Shown here in pieces: positions 61,335-64,000 of a stretch of 64,000 bases of DNA. Numbering within the stretch: the stretch's first letter is position 1; each line of letters begins with the position of its first letter. A program made the position numbers and the translations under genes. The notes beneath the pieces are model-generated. The model was not told the origin of the DNA. It ran no database searches and worked only from the letters and a program-made list of their open reading frames with translations. The DNA comes from CAYLRY01 sp964386535 (GTDB lineage: Bacteria; Chloroflexota; Dehalococcoidia; Dehalococcoidales; UBA3254), in contig CAYLRY010000003.1 of the NCBI GenBank assembly GCA_964386535.1, positions 1-64,000 on the forward strand. The letters are read 5' to 3'.

Positions 61335-64000
61335 ATGATAGTTGTACATGCCTTTTGGGAAATCAACAGGGGGCTTCATCTCTGGGCTGAGTCTTCAGAA
61401 GAGGTTCAAGCCGCCGCACGTAAAAAGAAAGCCGGTCCGCAGGACCATCCTTTTATATTGCCTTATAATTCACTGGCCAAACTTGCCTTAGGTCTGGCTG
61501 ATAACGTTATTCTCAGTTCTGCCTCTGCCGGTAATCTGAGCGTACTTTTGCCCTCTGTAGATGAACGGCCTTTACCCTCTGAAGAATGCCTTATTAATAC
61601 TGATAATGACATTACCCTGTCCGGTCAAAAAGTGAAGCTGGCGCCCTGGAAAATCAACACTCTTTTTCTGGTTCCCGGTACTGCCATGGATTTTCTCTCC
61701 GCTCTGAAAAGCCGCCCTTCCGGAGGGACCGTCCTGGGTAGTTCTTTGCGTTTTTGGCGGGAGATGTCAAAGCTGTCTCTCGAGCTGGTTGCCCGGCAGA
61801 GCTTCTTACCCTCAATCAGTGAAGAAATGCAGAACAATACCCGCAATTTCTTTGCTGTCTGGAAAACCCTGATTGGGGAAAAAGACCATGAAAGGATCAG
61901 AGTGTTAAACGATTCCATGCCTCCCTGCTGCCGCTCGGTTCAATATAAAGATAAACAAAGTCCTTCTCCTGCGGCTTTGATACAGGATTTTCTAAACCGG
62001 ACCGTTGATTATTTTATTCGAAAAAACCTGGCTGCTGAATTTGCCAGGCAGCGGGTTGCCGGCCGCAGGGGCAGGCTTTCCCTGGCCGGGGCCTGGTTAA
62101 AAGCCCTTTCCTCCCTGGAAAACCAGATCCAGGCGCCTGAGGCCAAATTGGCTGCTTTTACCGGTGAATTGGAAGCCTGGCTTAACCAGGTGACAGCAGT
62201 CGCTGCCGGTTCCCCTTTACGCACGTCGTTTCGCCTGGAGCCGCCGGAAGACAGTAACCGTGACTGGCACCTTACCTTTAATTTGCAGGCCTCCGAAGAC
62301 CGCAGTTTGCTGATCCCGGCTGAGAAAGTCTGGCGTACCCGGTCCGGCGTGATTACTTTTTTAAAACAGCGTTTTGAAAACCCACAGGAACGATTGCTGG
62401 CTGACCTGGGCCGGGCCTCCAGGATATACCCACCTATTGAAGAAAGCCTTACCACCGCCTGCCCAGTAGGTCTGAGACTTAATACCGAAAAAGCTTATCA
62501 ATTTTTACGGCAGTATGCTTCCCTTCTGGAAGAGAGCGGGTTTGGTGTACTTCTACCGGTTTGGTGGCAAAAACCGGCGCTGCGTCTGGGCGCCAGGTTG
62601 AAATTGAAACCAAAGAGCGGGACTAAAGGGCCAGGTACCGGGCTCATGGGTTTGAATGCCATTGTAGAATATGAATGGGAAATCGCTTTAGGCGATACCA
62701 CCCTTTCGGCGGAAGAGTTTGAAAAACTGGCCGGTTTGAAGGTGCCGCTGGTCAGGGTCCGCGGACAGTGGGTGGAGCTTAAGCCTGAGGAAATTGAGAA
62801 AGCTGCCGCCTTCTTTAAGAATGGTGAAGTTGGCGAAATGAATCTGGGGGAGGCCGTTCGCGCCGGTTTGGGACAGGATGTCTCGGATGCCGGTTTGCCC
62901 GTGGCCGGGGTGGAAGCAGAAGGCTGGATCAGAGATTTTCTGGAGACCTTTTCCCGAAATGCTGCCCGTATGCCGGCTGTTGAACCGCCGTCCGGCTTTA
63001 ATGGACAGCTACGCCCCTACCAGCTTACCGGGGTTTCCTGGATGGCTTTTTTGCAACAGTTCGGCCTGGGGGCTTGCCTGGCGGATGACATGGGGCTGGG
63101 TAAAACCATTGAGTTTATCTCACTCCTGCTCCATCTTAAGGCTGAAGGACTGCTTACAGGACCCAGTCTTCTCATCTGTCCCATGTCTGTTGTCAACAAC
63201 TGGCAGAGAGAGATAGAACGCTTCGCGCCTTCACTTAAAGTGCTGGTCCATCACGGTCCGGCAAGGGATACCGGAGATACCCTGGTACGTCAGGCTAAGA
63301 AACAGGATATTGTGGTCACTACTTATGCCCTGGTCCACCGGGATGCAGCGTCCCTTACAAAAATCAACTGGGAATGCCTGGTTCTGGATGAAGCGCAGAA
63401 CATTAAAAATCCATCTGCTAGGCAGTCACAGGCCGTCCGGAAATTAAAGAGCCGTTACCGCATCGCCTTAACCGGTACGCCTGTGGAGAACCGTCTTTCT
63501 GAATTATGGTCGATCATGGAGTTCCTCAATCCGGGTTATCTGAAATCAGCAAAGGACTTCCAGACCAGTTTCGTCACCCCGATTGAAAAATACCACAGTC
63601 CGACGCATACCGAGAGGCTGAAGCGGTTGATCCAGCCCTTTGTTCTGCGCCGTGTCAAGACTGATCCTACCATCATCAGCGACCTGCCGGAGAAGATAGA
63701 GACTAAGGTCTTCTGCAACCTGACCCGGGAGCAGGCCACCCTTTATGAGGCTGTTGTTAAAGAAATGCTGGAGAAGATTGAAAATTCTAAGGGAATGGTA
63801 CGCAAGGGTCTGGTTTTATCCACCCTGTTAAAACTTAAACAGGTCTGCAACCACCCTGCTCAGTTCCTCCAGGACCGCAGTATGTTGCCTGGCCGCTCAG
63901 GGAAACTCCTGAGACTGGAGGAAATGCTGGAGGAGATACTGGCGGAAGGTGACAAAACGCTCATCTTTACCCAGTTTGCCGAAATGGGAAAAATGCTAAA
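61335..64000 (+). CDS. SNF2-family DEAD-box helicase, cut by window end
   Basis: A frame open from the ATG at 61335 to the last base (about 888 codons, no stop). The N-terminal 560 residues form the bacterial SNF2-associated region; the ATPase begins at GQLRPYQLTGVSWMAFLQQF, Walker A is LADDMGLGKTIE (near residue 585), DEAQNIKN is motif II (near 685), and RIALTGTPVENRLSELWSIM motif III. The helicase lobe begins with KTLIFTQFAEMGKML at the edge. Family members remodel DNA-protein complexes, and some help stalled transcription as RapA does. It is divergent from the flavodoxin-ferredoxin gene. C-terminal part not visible. Confidence 0.9.
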   Translation, partial: MIVVHAFWEINRGLHLWAESSEEVQAAARKKKAGPQDHPFILPYNSLAKLALGLADNVILSSASAGNLSVLLPSVDERPLPSEECLINTDNDITLSGQKVKLAPWKINTLFLVPGTAMDFLSALKSRPSGGTVLGSSLRFWREMSKLSLELVARQSFLPSISEEMQNNTRNFFAVWKTLIGEKDHERIRVLNDSMPPCCRSVQYKDKQSPSPAALIQDFLNRTVDYFIRKNLAAEFARQRVAGRRGRLSLAGAWLKALSSLENQIQAPEAKLAAFTGELEAWLNQVTAVAAGSPLRTSFRLEPPEDSNRDWHLTFNLQASEDRSLLIPAEKVWRTRSGVITFLKQRFENPQERLLADLGRASRIYPPIEESLTTACPVGLRLNTEKAYQFLRQYASLLEESGFGVLLPVWWQKPALRLGARLKLKPKSGTKGPGTGLMGLNAIVEYEWEIALGDTTLSAEEFEKLAGLKVPLVRVRGQWVELKPEEIEKAAAFFKNGEVGEMNLGEAVRAGLGQDVSDAGLPVAGVEAEGWIRDFLETFSRNAARMPAVEPPSGFNGQLRPYQLTGVSWMAFLQQFGLGACLADDMGLGKTIEFISLLLHLKAEGLLTGPSLLICPMSVVNNWQREIERFAPSLKVLVHHGPARDTGDTLVRQAKKQDIVVTTYALVHRDAASLTKINWECLVLDEAQNIKNPSARQSQAVRKLKSRYRIALTGTPVENRLSELWSIMEFLNPGYLKSAKDFQTSFVTPIEKYHSPTHTERLKRLIQPFVLRRVKTDPTIISDLPEKIETKVFCNLTREQATLYEAVVKEMLEKIENSKGMVRKGLVLSTLLKLKQVCNHPAQFLQDRSMLPGRSGKLLRLEEMLEEILAEGDKTLIFTQFAEMGKML

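Overview
The window reads as one stretch of chromosome from an anaerobic, probably monoderm bacterium. The gene content fits an uncultured Chloroflexota lineage (Dehalococcoidia-like) best, with an anaerobic Firmicute as the main alternative. The clues are selenocysteine machinery, several iron-sulfur/flavin oxidoreductases, an anaerobic sulfatase-maturase-type radical SAM enzyme, a heliorhodopsin remnant (a family reported mainly from monoderms), a Gram-positive-style LexA box and frequent TTG starts. No rRNA, CRISPR array, prophage or intact insertion sequence is visible. The taxonomic call is inference.

Layout. 0.1-5 kb: PspA-like and TPM-domain envelope proteins, then an MGH1/GH63-like glycosidase. 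5-12.4 kb (mostly minus strand): two cupin-like proteins, a DUF1294 protein, an OFA-type MFS carrier, a DUF6125-like protein, a hypothetical protein, a SatP-type acetate/succinate transporter and a universal stress protein. 12.4-20 kb: an SDR dehydrogenase facing a three-gene flavoprotein / CCG-iron-sulfur / flavoprotein operon that has a good promoter, then a drug-type MFS carrier. 20-29.4 kb: housekeeping genes, namely Rel (p)ppGpp synthetase, ribosomal protein S20, LexA with its own SOS box, a class II aldolase, a branched-chain aminotransferase with a strong terminator, a TIGR03960-type radical SAM protein, a metallo-beta-lactamase-fold hydrolase and a HIT protein.

30-35 kb is an osmoprotection operon: otsA, otsB, an MscS channel carrying two DUF5752-like domains, and a TreT-like glycosyltransferase. 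35-40.3 kb holds selA, selB, an arylsulfotransferase-like gene and the selenocysteine tRNA. A matching selenoprotein, a UxxC peroxiredoxin with an in-frame UGA, lies at 54.7 kb. 40.6-47.9 kb: a ferredoxin plus FrdA/AprA-like flavoprotein, a dienelactone hydrolase, an anSME-like enzyme with a SEC-C tail, and a divergent ATP-grasp / zinc-metallopeptidase pair.

48.1-51.7 kb is an accessory island: the C-terminal scrap of an IS1380-type transposase, an AbrB-RelE-type toxin-antitoxin pair, a GC-richer DrrAB-type ABC exporter, and a heliorhodopsin gene that has lost its middle (TM1 to TM3). 51.7-64 kb: a TIGR01777 epimerase, a DUF2071 protein, a small membrane protein, a PNPOx-like protein, the selenoprotein, an MmgE/PrpD protein, an ADP-forming acyl-CoA synthetase-like subunit, another OFA carrier, a flavodoxin-ferredoxin protein, and an SNF2 helicase cut by the window end.

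An intergenic repeat family (at least six related copies near 3.6, 9.2, 9.35, 18.5, 44.2 and 55.6 kb) is scattered through the window.
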